From: Magicicada septendecula | Lineage: Eukaryota > Arthropoda > Insecta > Hemiptera > Cicadidae | Direction: 5' to 3' | Length of the DNA stretch: 64,000 bases | Assembly: GCA_034769895.1 (NCBI GenBank) | Contig: CM068373.1 | Span: 200,426,134 to 200,490,133, forward strand | Shown: one piece after another, positions 21,130 through 32,050 of the stretch | How positions within the stretch are numbered: position 1 is the stretch's first letter | Layout of the letters: the number at the start of each line of letters is the position of its first letter | Translations under genes and position numbers: made by a program | The notes under the pieces: model-generated | Databases searched by the model: none | What the model was told of the DNA's origin: nothing | The model's input: the letters and a program-made list of their open reading frames with translations, nothing else

Positions 21130-22340
21130 GGGGCGATGTAGCTCACAAACCCTACAAAGACTCGGCGTTTTCCACAACTTGTATTTAGGAAAGAACAAAA
21201 AGAAAAATCAGATTTCTGTGTTATGATCTGCACTATTCTGTTAGTTATTATGGTTTGTACCCTAAGAATATTCGTATGTTAGCCTCCGAATACTTGTTTG
21301 CAAATAATGTCGATTTTCTGGTGAACTGGGCCGGTAAAAGATTGTTTTACTGGCTTCATGCAGCGACATTCAAGGTTGTCTTTTAGAGAGGCTGAAGCAA
21401 CAAGTTTTGCAATAGCATTTAGTTTTAATAAACATAACATAAAACTTTCTTCAATATTGGAATTCTGTGATAAGTCGCCTTCATTTTTACTGTCACAATA
21501 TTTGGAATGTGAAGGAAACCAGGCAGCATAACGACAGTGCACTGTCCTAACAAAGTTGTCAGTTTGAAGGGAAATAAACAAGTCAGCAGGGTTACCCCTT
21601 TGGAAAAGGGTGAAACCAGTGGTATTTTCATAGATGGCAGCTGGAAACCACCACTTATCGTTATATCCACAGAGTGTTATGTAGATATCACTTTGATTAT
21701 TTATGGACCAGCAGGTTGTATTGGAGTAGCACATCCATCAAGATAAATTACAGCCTCTCTTTTTTTACTATTTATGAAACAGTTTATACCTCATACCCGT
21801 TACAATCTGACTTCAGCCATTAGACAAGTGTTTATATGGCCTGTTTCGGTGCAGCCGCTGAGAGCTGGATGACAATAAACCCAGGTAAAACCATGACATA
21901 CCTGGGCTAGCAAAAGATGCTCTTTCAAAGGCAGCTACACCATCTAACTGACAGCAGGTTTTAGTTCAACTGGAATTTGGCCATTAAATGAAAATATATT
22001 CAGTATCGAAGAGTTTCTGTGTTCACCTGTAATTGACAGAGAGATAGGAGACAAAAGTAATTATGAAGGAAGATTAACACCAACAAAAGATTGTCAAGAG
22101 ACCACAGTAGCCGGACCTCCCACGTCGGAAATAAACGAGACATCTGCTAATACCTTATCACAATTGACACCAGAATAAATTCGCCCTTATCCGAAAGCGA
22201 CTGCAAAAATAAAATAGAAATGCGCCAAGAAGAAAAAGTCAAGTATTCTCACTGACTCCTATTAAAAAAGCAATTCGTATTGAAGAGGAGGCATGACAAA
22301 AGAAAGAGCGATCAAAACGGAAACTAATCATGAACGGTAA
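21130..22340 (+). pseudogene. Degraded pogo/Tigger/Jerky-like transposase (DDE_1)
   Basis: Pieces in shifting plus-strand frames follow the order of the family. YYGLYPKNIRMLA (from about 21245) is the DNA-binding/linker region and GFMQRHSRLSFREAEATS (about 21350) the conserved GFMxRHPxLSLRxPE-like block. A WNVKET triplet stands where the first catalytic Asp (usually NVDET) is expected, so that residue is lost. Then come VHCPNKVVSLKGNKQV with a downstream GPAGCIGVAHPS block (21534-21745), a WMTINPGKT block (about 21868), and the basic C-terminus with ILTD and KKAIRIEEE (about 22235-22300). There are many frameshifts and stops. The 151-codon minus-strand frame over the same place (21279-21734) is an antisense shadow. 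The element is inactive. Confidence 0.8.
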
Positions 22341-22439
22341 AACGAAGGCGATTTGTGGACTGTATAGAAACGGTCAATCAAACTCTCCAAGACTTAAGAA
22401 ATTGTAATAAATTAGTGGGTAGCGTAACATTTGTTATTT

Positions 22440-23050
22440 CAGAGGATTCTCGCTAGAGATTACCGGTAACTGCAAGAGGAACCCGCGCTGATATTGTCTC
22501 AGTGTGTTTAAAGTCCTCGGCGATGTGGAATGCTATTCAGACTAAATTTGCAAAGCAATATGAGAGCCCATTTAGGAGGAGGAGGAGATGGTGATTTTTC
22601 TACAAACTTACTGCACCTCGGTGACGGTAGTGTTCCTAATGACGATAGCTTCACAGAAATTGACGAAAAACTGGGACATAGTAAATAGTACAACACTGTA
22701 TTAATTGCTAAATTCTGTGCAAAACGTCAAGTGTTTACTTGATAAAAATTACAAGTGGTTATTCCCAAAGAATCGAATCTGTGAAGGAAAATAATGATAC
22801 AAGTTTGGAAAAATTTTCTGGGGATAATAAAAAGTCCGAAGAATCTATTAACACCGTATTTAATATTGAAAATATAGTGTACTATCTCCAAGAATTTTTG
22901 AATTCTTTAAATCAATCTTGCATTCCGCCACAACGGTTCATTCTAAAGGTTGGCACTCCAACAATGTTGTTGAAAAATTTACATCCTCCGAACGTTTGCA
23001 TAATACAAAATGCAGGTGACACGGGAATTTCTGTGTCAAGTAGGTAATAG
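22440..23050 (+). pseudogene. Helitron helicase (PIF1-like) C-terminal remnant
   Basis: Fragments in several plus-strand frames follow the C-terminal order of Helitron Rep/helicases: a block around RADIVSVCLKSSAMW (from about 22475), NMRAHLGG then LLHLGDGSVPND (about 22557-22640), and finally EFLNSLNQSCIPPQRF leading to LKVGTPTMLLKNL (about 22889-22985), one of the most recognisable Helitron signatures. Frameshifts and stops separate the pieces. No Rep domain and no confident Helitron terminus were found. It abuts the pogo-like pseudogene and may have been inserted beside it. Confidence 0.75.
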
Positions 23051-23546
23051 CGTTATTATCGACTCAAAAGCCCTCTTCACACACACATTCGAATCAGTAG
23101 GCTACTGGTTGTTAGCATTACCTGGTGTAATTACCAACTTATAAATTGTAACATTCTTTACTTTAGTACACACTTGAAGGAAATTAACAGTTTCGAAATT
23201 ACATCCGTTCCATTTACATAATTTTCATTAAACCTACTTAATATGTAGTAGTGAACGATAAGCTTTTCCAGGTTTTACTAGTACTTGACCTACAACGGTC
23301 TGATCTCCTACACTCAGTGCCTCTGTCTTTAATGATCACTGCTTTTTTTTACATAATAATTTTCCCATTCCTGCATAGAATTTACCCGCTCGTACAGAAG
23401 GCAACAGACTTTAGTGAATCCAAGCTGCAATCGAAGTATAACTACGTTACTTTCACATCTCCGTAGGTATGCCACGAATATCCGTCATACTGAATTCTGC
23501 TCAATAAAAGTTTCATACTATCACATGACTCCGACATGTAAGCAGT
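23051..23546. other. Non-coding interval between Helitron and transposase fragments
   Basis: No recognisable coding segment. May be further decayed mobile DNA. Confidence 0.4.
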
Positions 23547-24041
23547 AAGTTATAAACTGAAGGGATTGGTGAGAAAGCTCCTAAATCAAACTGGAGAAAA
23601 TTGGAAATTCAAGAATGGTTGAGAAATCATAAAATTGAATTTTCTATGCAAGATACGAGGGCTCAATTGCTAAACAAAAACGAAATAAAAAATGCGCTGA
23701 AAATATATGAAATTGATCAAATAGCCTACGAAATGGGTCATGAGGTTGTACGCCTTCCACCTTATCATGCACATTACAACCCAATTGAGTTGGTGTGGGC
23801 ACAGGTGAAAGGATATGTGGCCGATCGAAATAATACTTTTAAAATGGTCGACCTTGAAAGACTGATGGACGAAGCGATAGCTAAAGTAACGGTTGAAGAC
23901 TGGAGAAAATGCGTCCAACATTCCGAAGAGCTTCAAAAGGACGATTACCAGAAAGAATGCCCTAGAGATTTGGCTATAGAACGTATGGTGATTGCAGTGA
24001 CAGAAGAAAGTTCAGAAGATAGCGAATCCAGTTCTGATTGA
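23547..24041 (+). pseudogene. C-terminal half of a DD82E-type (IS630/Tc1-related) transposase
   Basis: The frame is open from just after a TAA near 23551 and resembles the C-terminal half of the transposase at 41,149-42,530 along its length. Both have a KAP motif, the HEVVRLPPYHAHYNPIELVW block with the catalytic Glu, a WAQVKGYVA segment, a VEDWRKCVQH segment, and an acidic serine-rich tail. The part with both catalytic Asp residues is absent, so the copy is 5'-truncated. Sequence differences from the 41-kb copy show it belongs to a different subfamily. No inverted repeat was seen. Confidence 0.8.
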
Positions 24042-24301
24042 AAGAATTTTAAAATAATTATAATGCTTAAATTTTTGTGTATGTTTTTTATTATAATGTG
24101 TATAATTTTTCTTTACTAAATTTTTAAAAATGAAGTTTTTCATTAAATAACATAGAATGTAACGACTGTTTTAAAAACAACTAAAATGTAAAGAGAATTG
24201 TCATATTACTAAAGAATAAAGAAAATAATTACTTACAAAATTGAAAACAACACAAAAATTATATAAAGAAAGAAAAAAACAGTGGAAAGAAGAGGACTTG
24301 T

Positions 24302-24398
24302 GGTGTGTGTGTGTGTGTGTGTGTGTGTTATCTTTATTGTACGATAATGCGCTGACGTATTCTCTTTGATCGTAGTAGCTCACCGATGTAGAAGCGTG

Positions 24399-24460
<62 letters not shown>
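24302..24460 (+). repeat. Two (GT)n microsatellites in a duplicated unit
   Basis: (GT)n runs at 24302-24329 and 24401-24459 are each followed by TTATCT-TATTGTA and GCGCTGACGT. This shows a local duplication of about 100-150 bp containing the microsatellite. Confidence 0.95.
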
Positions 24461-24461
<1 letters not shown>

Positions 24462-26939
24462 CTCTATTGTATGAGAATGCGCTGACGTTGTTTGTTTGGC
24501 TTCGTAGTGTAACTCGCCCGTGAGTGTGAGTGAAGCGACATGGCAATACCGCAGTTACTATTGCATCACCTCGAAGCTTACAATGCTGTGTCCCGTACTA
24601 TATAAAACAACATTTTTGTATTATTTTAATACAGACAGGAGTGAATACAGCCTTCGAATGAATTGGTAGTACGAACGCGTCAGCCTGCCAACACACATTA
24701 GATCTGTATATTTGTGTCGTGACAATCGTAATAATTTTTGTAAACAAAGACTGTTGTGTCATTACGACATTAAGAATGTTGTTGGCGTGAATTTAATGCG
24801 ACAGATTTTTTTTACCTCCGCCCTCTTTCAGTCCTCTCACTCACTCACTCACTCACTCTCTCTCTCTCGCGCGCGCGCACACGCACGCGCCCCAACTCGT
24901 ACAGTTTCTTCTTTTTGTCAACAATTTCAGTGTTACACACAATCCTTCACTGTTTGTTTGTATCTGTTTGTTTAATCATTCATTGTGTTTGTACAGACTA
25001 CACATTCAAACTTGAGTAATCTGTTTGTAGCAGTGTAACATTTCAACAAACACTTAAAGAGGCGCGCTTTGGGTGCAGTCGCAGAAGGACCTGCCGTGCT
25101 AACTTAATGAAAATAAAAGGAAATTAATAGTGAGGTAGTCATGTTTAATTAAAGGTAGTAGTGAGGTTTGCCCCTATTAGTGAGGTAGATGGGGAAAATT
25201 GACAGAGAAAGAGTGAGGGGGAGAAGAGAGACGGGGGAGAGAGAATTACGAATTTTTAATTATTCTCATTCATACCGAATATCATTTGTAAGAATATGGT
25301 TATGCAGTTATTGGTATACAGTAGTACCGAAGCAACATGTTTCAAGTTGACTCCCATCCGTTGGAAATTTATTCACCATTCTGATTAATAAAAATTTCTA
25401 CAAGTACCAATAATATAAATAACAACCTGCAGAACCAGAAGAGTTTATATCTTACAGAGTTGTAATGTTACATTAATTATATTTTTGCTTTTCGTATATC
25501 ACAGTGAGCAGTAATCTAATTTTTTTGAAATAATACGTGAAGGCTTATATATTAAGAATTAATTTTTTTTATAGTTTCCGTAACTTGCTTGTAAAATAAT
25601 TAGGTATCCAAAAGGTAAGTTACATATTTTAATAGCAACTTATAAGTTCCTCATCCTCGGTTTTTTCCTTTCTTCAAAATGTACCACTTTTTAATTGCGA
25701 ATAAATTATTTAACGTAATAATCGTTTCACCAAAGGCTGTTTTGATCCTGTTAATAAAACTCTTGAGTCTGCTGCACATAATCCTCGCTTTTGGTTCATG
25801 TTTCGTTAACTTTCTACATTACAATAAGTTTAATTATTTTCAAGTTCCTTATAAGTAGCCAACTGTAGTAAACATCATGTACTTTGACCTCTCTCTCACT
25901 CTCTCTCTCTTTCTTTCTGTTACTCTTGTTCTTCTCAATAACTGTATCTCAGGAAGTCTGAACGTAACAGGTTCTTAAGTAAACTTCATATGACTTAACG
26001 TGCAAAATCTTAAACATCATTTGGGCTTCAGTTATGTTATAATTTTGTAAGAAAGCTTTACAAAATACTTTTTACACTGCTTCTGTATACGAAACTAGGT
26101 GCAGATATGTAATCAAATTTTTTAGTAGGCCTATTTATTCTAACACTGTTACAGTTTCTTGAAAACGCCGTATGTAAACAAACATTAAAACTTAGTAATA
26201 AGGTTTATCAAACTACTATTTTTCTTGGACGCATTAACGCAAATCAGTAATCTAGAGACCAATTTTATATTGAAAAATCGATGTCTAATAAACGGAATTT
26301 GATATGCAAAAATCCATCGGTTAAGAAAATAAAGTAAACTTGGTTAGTAACAAATAATTTTGGCAAAAATTTTTAATTTGATATAGGCTATAATTGATTC
26401 CAATTTTATTACAATCTGAGAAATGAAGCCAAATAGATTTTCATAAACGTTGGTCTAGTAACAAAAAAAGTTTCATTCTTAAGCACACAATATTATAATT
26501 TCCCTTTCATCCCGGAAAAAAGACTGTATTAAGCTACTATCATACTTGTCTAGTCTACACTATTTAATGGGTATATTATAGGTTTCACAAAAATTGATTA
26601 TCTTACACATGGTTTTAATATATCACTAACCTTTGTGAAAAGTCTGAGTGAAAAGAATTATATACACAACGGTTGATGTTAATACAGGTCTTAATTCGTT
26701 TCAAAATTTATAGATAAATAAAAAATTAAAATTATCACATATATTGTGTGGTGTATAAAATAAATTGTAATAATCCTTTCTAATATGATTACTTAAGCCA
26801 TAATATCCGAAGTTGGACCGTTCCTTTATTCTTCTGTAGCCTCCTACATTCTTGCGTATCTGCTGTCATATTCGCGTCTCACAGTCATAGTAGACAGTAG
26901 GCTATAATATTATACCTTTTTTTGCGTTGTCTGAGACTT
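24461..26939. other. AT-rich non-coding DNA with simple repeats
   Basis: No supportable gene. A CTCA/CT/CG/CA compound simple repeat is at 24837-24892 and a CT-rich run near 25891-25917. The 24,700-24,800 stretch (GTCATTAC, ACATTAAGAATGTT) is weakly similar to 33,345-33,375. Confidence 0.6.
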
Positions 26940-27260
26940 GTCTCAGAGGATAAGACTCAGGCTGATCTGGGGCAAGCACCCTTCCGCCGATTGGAGATTT
27001 AGAGGAGTCGCACGCCAGCGCAGCGCGGACCGGTGGCGAAGTAGGTGGAGGCATTCAGGATAGAGTGTAGTGTATGGATGTGTATTTGTGTGTTTACGTA
27101 GTGTGCAGAGCCAAATGGGTGATGGTACAGCCATAATAAAAGTATAAGTCAAACGACAGCCAAGACGAAGTCGAGTAACGCAGGACGCCAAAGCTGGAGG
27201 GAGGTGTCAGAGAGGCGTCAAGGTAAGGCGGGGAGGCACAAAGGAGAGGGATAAAGACCG
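26940..27260. other. GC-richer island of about 300 bp, unassigned
   Basis: This segment has distinctly higher G content than its surroundings, many GAG/AGG words and no open frame of interest. It could be an old SINE-like or gene fragment; no family recognised. Confidence 0.35.
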
Positions 27261-28188
27261 GATAGGTAGATAGGAAAATTTAAGATGTTAAGTTATCAAT
27301 AAGGAAGCCAGGTGTAGTAAGTATGACGAAGAGACTTAATTATTTCTATTTCTCCGTTGGCGGGGGTTTCTGGGAGGAGGTCCATCGGGAATGGTGAGGA
27401 GACGGTTTATGACAAAGGAAGGTCTGCGGTAGTTACAGGTAGTATTAATATTATACAATACCTCCTTCACATTTAAGTTGAGGAATTCCAATCAGCCTTC
27501 CGTTGCGTTACTTCTCTCTTGAGCCCTTGATATAATTCGTTGCCTGCTCTTTATTGCAGCTGTAATATCTCCTTCGTTTTATAATTCGTAACGTTAAATA
27601 TTCTTCCTCACCCTGGAATTTTCCATTCTCTTTTACTAATTTCTTTTCACTTCATAAGACTTTTTTATACAAAAGCAAGTATATAAAAAAGTTATAAGGT
27701 CGGGGATTAGCAACCAAACGGCATTGTTTAAAAACATTTATCTACAAGTTTCTTTTCTATAGTTCATCGTACACACCCTTGCGAGATAAAAATAACTACA
27801 CGGTAGTTTCTTTCGCAATTTTTCGCATTATTTTGAGACAATCGACTGGTGATTTAGAGATAAATACTTAATATTAATGGGGTCTCATACATTTTATATT
27901 ATATCTGTTTTCTATCCTACTGATAGAATTAGAAAAACGGTAGCTATCTCTCTTTTCCTTTTAAAAGCACAATACATATTAATTTACCAAGTAGCAGTTT
28001 CCTTCTTCATTTAAAATTTCTATCAAATCTACTGTATATTGGACAAAACAGAAGGGGAACATACGTGCTTACAAGGTAGTGTAAACATCCTGTAATGCTG
28101 TCAAATCAAAATACAAAGGAAGGGGAAGTGAATACTGTAATGAGTAGCCCCTACATTCATATTTATGCAGGTGTAGGTGATGATTAAG
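27261..28188. other. Non-coding DNA
   Basis: AT-rich, no gene or repeat recognised. Confidence 0.5.
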
Positions 28189-29037
28189 GCCCGGATTTTT
28201 ATGTAATTACATATTTGAATGCTGAGTGCACATTTACACGGAAAAGCCAGATATCGGCGAATCATACCAATAGGTGTCTTATCCGCGAGTTTAATTTTAC
28301 ATATTTTTACATATTTTGTTCATATTACATATTTCACTCCATCTTACATATTTCTACATATTTTACTATACTTTACTTCAATTTGAAAATTGAAATGGCA
28401 AAAAATAGTTAGGCCTATAACAACATTACTCAGATGCGCAAATGTGCAATTAATCAGAATCAGGTCCAATTAAATTTATTACAAGAAAAGGCAAAATATT
28501 GCATCTGTTGCAATTGCACACATAGATTCTACTTCCAAGAAGTAAAATTTTTTACGAGCTCAAGCGACAAGTAAGGGATTTTGCACGGGATGTTAGATGA
28601 GAATGGTATGCGCGGCCCCACTCATTTACGTTTTGTTCGCACGTTCAGCGGGGTCGGTGGGGAAAGAACGTGCTGTCCGCGGTAAATAAATACTCTTCGC
28701 AGATCTTGCAATTCTCGCAACGGATTCCATCTACCTAAACAAACAAATATCTATATAACTCTATGCTATTGTAGGGCACAATGTGATTTTTGACGCCAGT
28801 ATTATCGACGCTCTCGGAGTGTAAGCCTACACGTAAATAACAATCTGGCGTGCAGTGTGGTGTGTTGAAGTTATTGTCAAGTCAGTGTTTTGTCTTTCGC
28901 CTACACTTCTGCGCTTGCTTGTTTCTTGCCTTGGCGGATTCTCGTTGTTGGACAAAAGACGTCTTAAATAATATATTGTGCGGTATTGTTCAACGCAAGT
29001 TCTTAAGAGTTTTAAATACAAATATCCTTGTTTTATC

Positions 29038-30026
29038 ATGGCACCGACCGCATCATCTTTGTCATCTAAGTTAAAATCATGGGTACAGATTGACAGTGCT
29101 TTTACAACTGACGATAAAGCTGTATTTTGCCAAGTTTGTTATGGCCAAATGGTGTTAAAGAAGAGAAGGTACTGCTGTTGTATACAGATGCAGCAGCATA
29201 CATGTTAAAAGCAGGTAATTCTCTAAATGTGTTTTACCCCAACCTACTACATGTTACATGCCTGGCTCATGGATTGCATCGAGTAGCTGAAACTGTCAGA
29301 GACCTTTTCCCCGAAGTAAATACATTAATATCAGCAACAAAAAAGGTGTTCTTGAAAGCTCCTTACCGTATCCAGTGCTACAAACAAAGGCTACCTGACA
29401 CACCTCTGCCTCCAGAACCCGTAATTACAAGATGGGGAACCTGGATCGAAGCCGTAAATTTCTACAGTGACAACTTTGAAGCTGTGAAGTATGTGGTGGA
29501 AACATTATCTCCCGATTCTGCAGTGTCAGCGAGCGAATCCTTGTCTGCATTCAACAACTCTAAGGTGATATGTTCAGTTTCGTACATCAAAACGCATTTC
29601 AGTTGTATCAAGAAACTGGAGACTGCAGGTCTGACTCTCCAAGAGGCCATAGGAATAGTTGAAGAAGCAGTTAACAAGTTAAATGCTGTGCAGGGTGAAG
29701 TCGGTGACAAAGTTTCTACTAAATTAAATGCTGTGCTGAATAGAAACCCTGGTTACTCAACTTTACATACCATTTATCGCATATGTAACGGCGAAACTGT
29801 AGAATCGATTGAGAATATTCTTCCAAGTACGATTCCTCTATATAAACATGCGCCGGTGACGACATGTGATGTCGAGAGATCCTTTTCTATATATAAAAAC
29901 ATACTCTCAGACCGAAGACAGTCCATGTCAATAGACAATATAGAAAAGTATTTAATAATTAATTGTGCAACTAAACAGTGGAAAAAAAAACTTACATGGA
30001 CACTTTATTCTTATGCAGAGTTATAG
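29038..30026 (+). pseudogene. hAT-family transposase with an internal deletion
   Basis: The ATG at 29038 opens a frame with LSSKLKSWVQIDSAF and FCQVC, an N-terminal zinc-finger-like start, but its His pair is missing and the frame ends at 29206. From about 29139 another frame runs to 30026. It contains KVLLLYTDAAAYM (a probable catalytic Asp), CLAHGLHR (the Cys-x-x-His block), TRWGTW (the RW block), and a C-terminal dimerisation segment with CDVERSFSIYKNILSDRR carrying the catalytic Glu. A deletion around 29150-29165 appears to have removed the zinc-finger His residues and the linker and shifted the frame. The DDE core is open, yet without an N-terminus the protein is probably inactive. The style (short, CxxC start) resembles hAT copies related to CGBP1-like proteins; that subfamily call is tentative. 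Confidence 0.75.
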
Positions 30027-30030
30027 TAGA

Positions 30031-30033
<3 letters not shown>

Positions 30034-30062
<29 letters not shown>
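30034..30062. repeat. (TA)n microsatellite
   Basis: Uninterrupted TA run just after the hAT stop codon. Confidence 0.95.
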
Positions 30063-30066
<4 letters not shown>

Positions 30067-30697
30067 ATAGATTTTCAAGTCAAAAATCTACCTTTAATTT
30101 TATAGTAATTTCAACTCTCCTAGTAAAATACTTTGTTAAATAGTTAATAATTCTCAATGTTTTACTTTATATTCATGTCCTATACTACAGAAATCCATAG
30201 GTAAAATACTTTGTTGTTGTTAATTTTATAATATCAAGGTTTCTTTTTTAATACTGTTTTCTAAAATATGTTTTCATAAATTTTCTAAAGTACAATAAAC
30301 AATTGAAAAGTAATTCATTTCTTATGCATGCTGTCTTATTGTAAACTCTTCAACAAAGAGTTGAACTTTCAGATACTGTGTATTCTGAGGGTTAACTTAT
30401 TTTCTGTAACAGAAGTGGTAATCTAACTGGTGATTAGTGTCAGCCCCGAACTTGATTAGTATTTTATGGATTACATTGACTTTGCTCAAAATATATTTGC
30501 ATGTTTTGAAAGTGATTTTAAAAAGTTTAAAATGAAGCACCTATTATTTTCAAAACCTTTCAAAGAGGGCACTGTTATGTTCTCGTAAAATGTAAATTAT
30601 ATTGTTGATGTGAAAGTATTTTAATACTACATATTTCTTAAATATTACATATTTAGCTACATATTTTCCTTATTTTTCCTACATATTTATGTACATA

Positions 30698-30941
30698 AAG
30701 GGAGACTGTGCGCTGCGCCGTACGCTAGACAGAGAGGGTATAATAGCAACTATCTCGCTCTACTTTCGTTAGTGAAACACGCGGCGGATGAGTAAATTTT
30801 AGTCCATCCATTTTTGCAGTTCAACCTGCGATAACTTCAAAACCAATAAATATACAGCAATTCTGAAAACTGCATTGTGTTCAGTAATTAAATCTCTATA
30901 AGTAGCCAAAATCTCAATTAATATAATTAACAATTACAGAA
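30698..30941 (+). repeat. 245-bp dispersed repeat, copy 1
   Basis: Shares about 90% identity with 34189-34434 from AAGGGA-ACTGTGCGCTGCG to TTAACAATTACAGAA, in direct orientation 3.49 kb apart. It starts with GTGCGCTGCGCCGTACGC and is unlike the flanking AT-rich DNA. It could be a SINE-like unit or, since the core runs TGT...ACA, a diverged pair of short LTRs; no PBS or coding interior supports the latter. Confidence 0.85.
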
Positions 30942-32014
30942 TTGCAAAAATTAGTTTGGAGATACGTCCGGATGTGACAGGTTGTACTGTATTTACCTTA
31001 TAACAATTCCCCCTAAATAAAAGGGAAATCCCCAAATTCATATTTCGAAGCCACCTGTTGTAGATAAAACGGTATTTATCTTGGATACATACGTTTAATC
31101 TCATACAAACGTTTTTATGTGTGTTCCCATCAGCACCGACACACCTGTACAGGCTTCTCCATATTTTTCTACACCTGTCCAAATATGACTATACTGATTA
31201 CAATAGTAATTTCTTCTACGGTTTGTTTATGACCATAAGATATGTCTTTATAGTTCCTTTTAAATACCATTATTTTCTGCTCATTCGTACAAAACTTTTA
31301 ATTGTTGAATGTGCCAATTCTGATAATCTTTGCCAAACCCAAATTTTAATGTTATACGGCGTCACCTTATTATGTAGCAAACAAAATTAGAACAAATCAC
31401 TGTTATTTTAGCAGTAGCTTTTTTAAGGAGCCCAGAGTAGGCCTATACCTACCCGACACGCACACATTTGAAGGATCAGTATTTTGTCTTGGAGTTCACT
31501 CTCCCAGCTGAGATACCCATGTTTTTAGGGACCAGGAACTCGCATTTGAACTTCTATCATCAGCTACATAATGTAAATCCTAGATAAATGTACAAGCCTA
31601 TGCTCTAAAAGCCTAAGCTATGATACCCACAATCATCTACGTTTTACTAAAATAATGGTTGCAAGTTAAATTTTTTGATTCATGTTGATGCTTTTGTCTC
31701 GAAGAAACCAGGTAAATTAATCTGCTTTTCGTATCCGGCCGACGATGGTGTGCTCCCACTTACGAACAGTGGCACTTGCAACTCGTTTCACTTGCGAACA
31801 CTCAAGTAGATAAGACACGTAATTAATTTTTGATGCGTGAGAGTACCTCCCACTTGCGAACACACAAACAACGATGTATGTACATCCACCCTGTATTGTG
31901 TTTATGTTTTTATAATTCGTTAAATGTATTTTTTGTTACCAACTACGTTTACCAAGTTACAATTTTTATAAAACTCACACACACACACACTTGCATAGCC
32001 GCTCCCTCACTCTC

Positions 32015-32050
<36 letters not shown>

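Larger units (their letters stand above)
28189..30697 (+). mobile_element. hAT-superfamily element, internally deleted (boundaries approximate)
   Basis: A hAT transposase remnant is bracketed by clusters of the word TACATATTT or close variants: at least five at 28208-28365 and at least four at 30629-30690, in both orientations. Clustered short subterminal repeats are typical of hAT ends. The left end probably begins GGCCCGGATTTTTATGTA and the right ends in TATGTACATAAAGG, but I could not define matching TIRs or an 8-bp duplication. Confidence 0.6.

Noticed and set aside
21279-21734. 151-codon minus-strand frame
   Set aside because: The plus strand at the same place encodes recognisable pogo/Tigger-like transposase blocks, so this is an antisense shadow.
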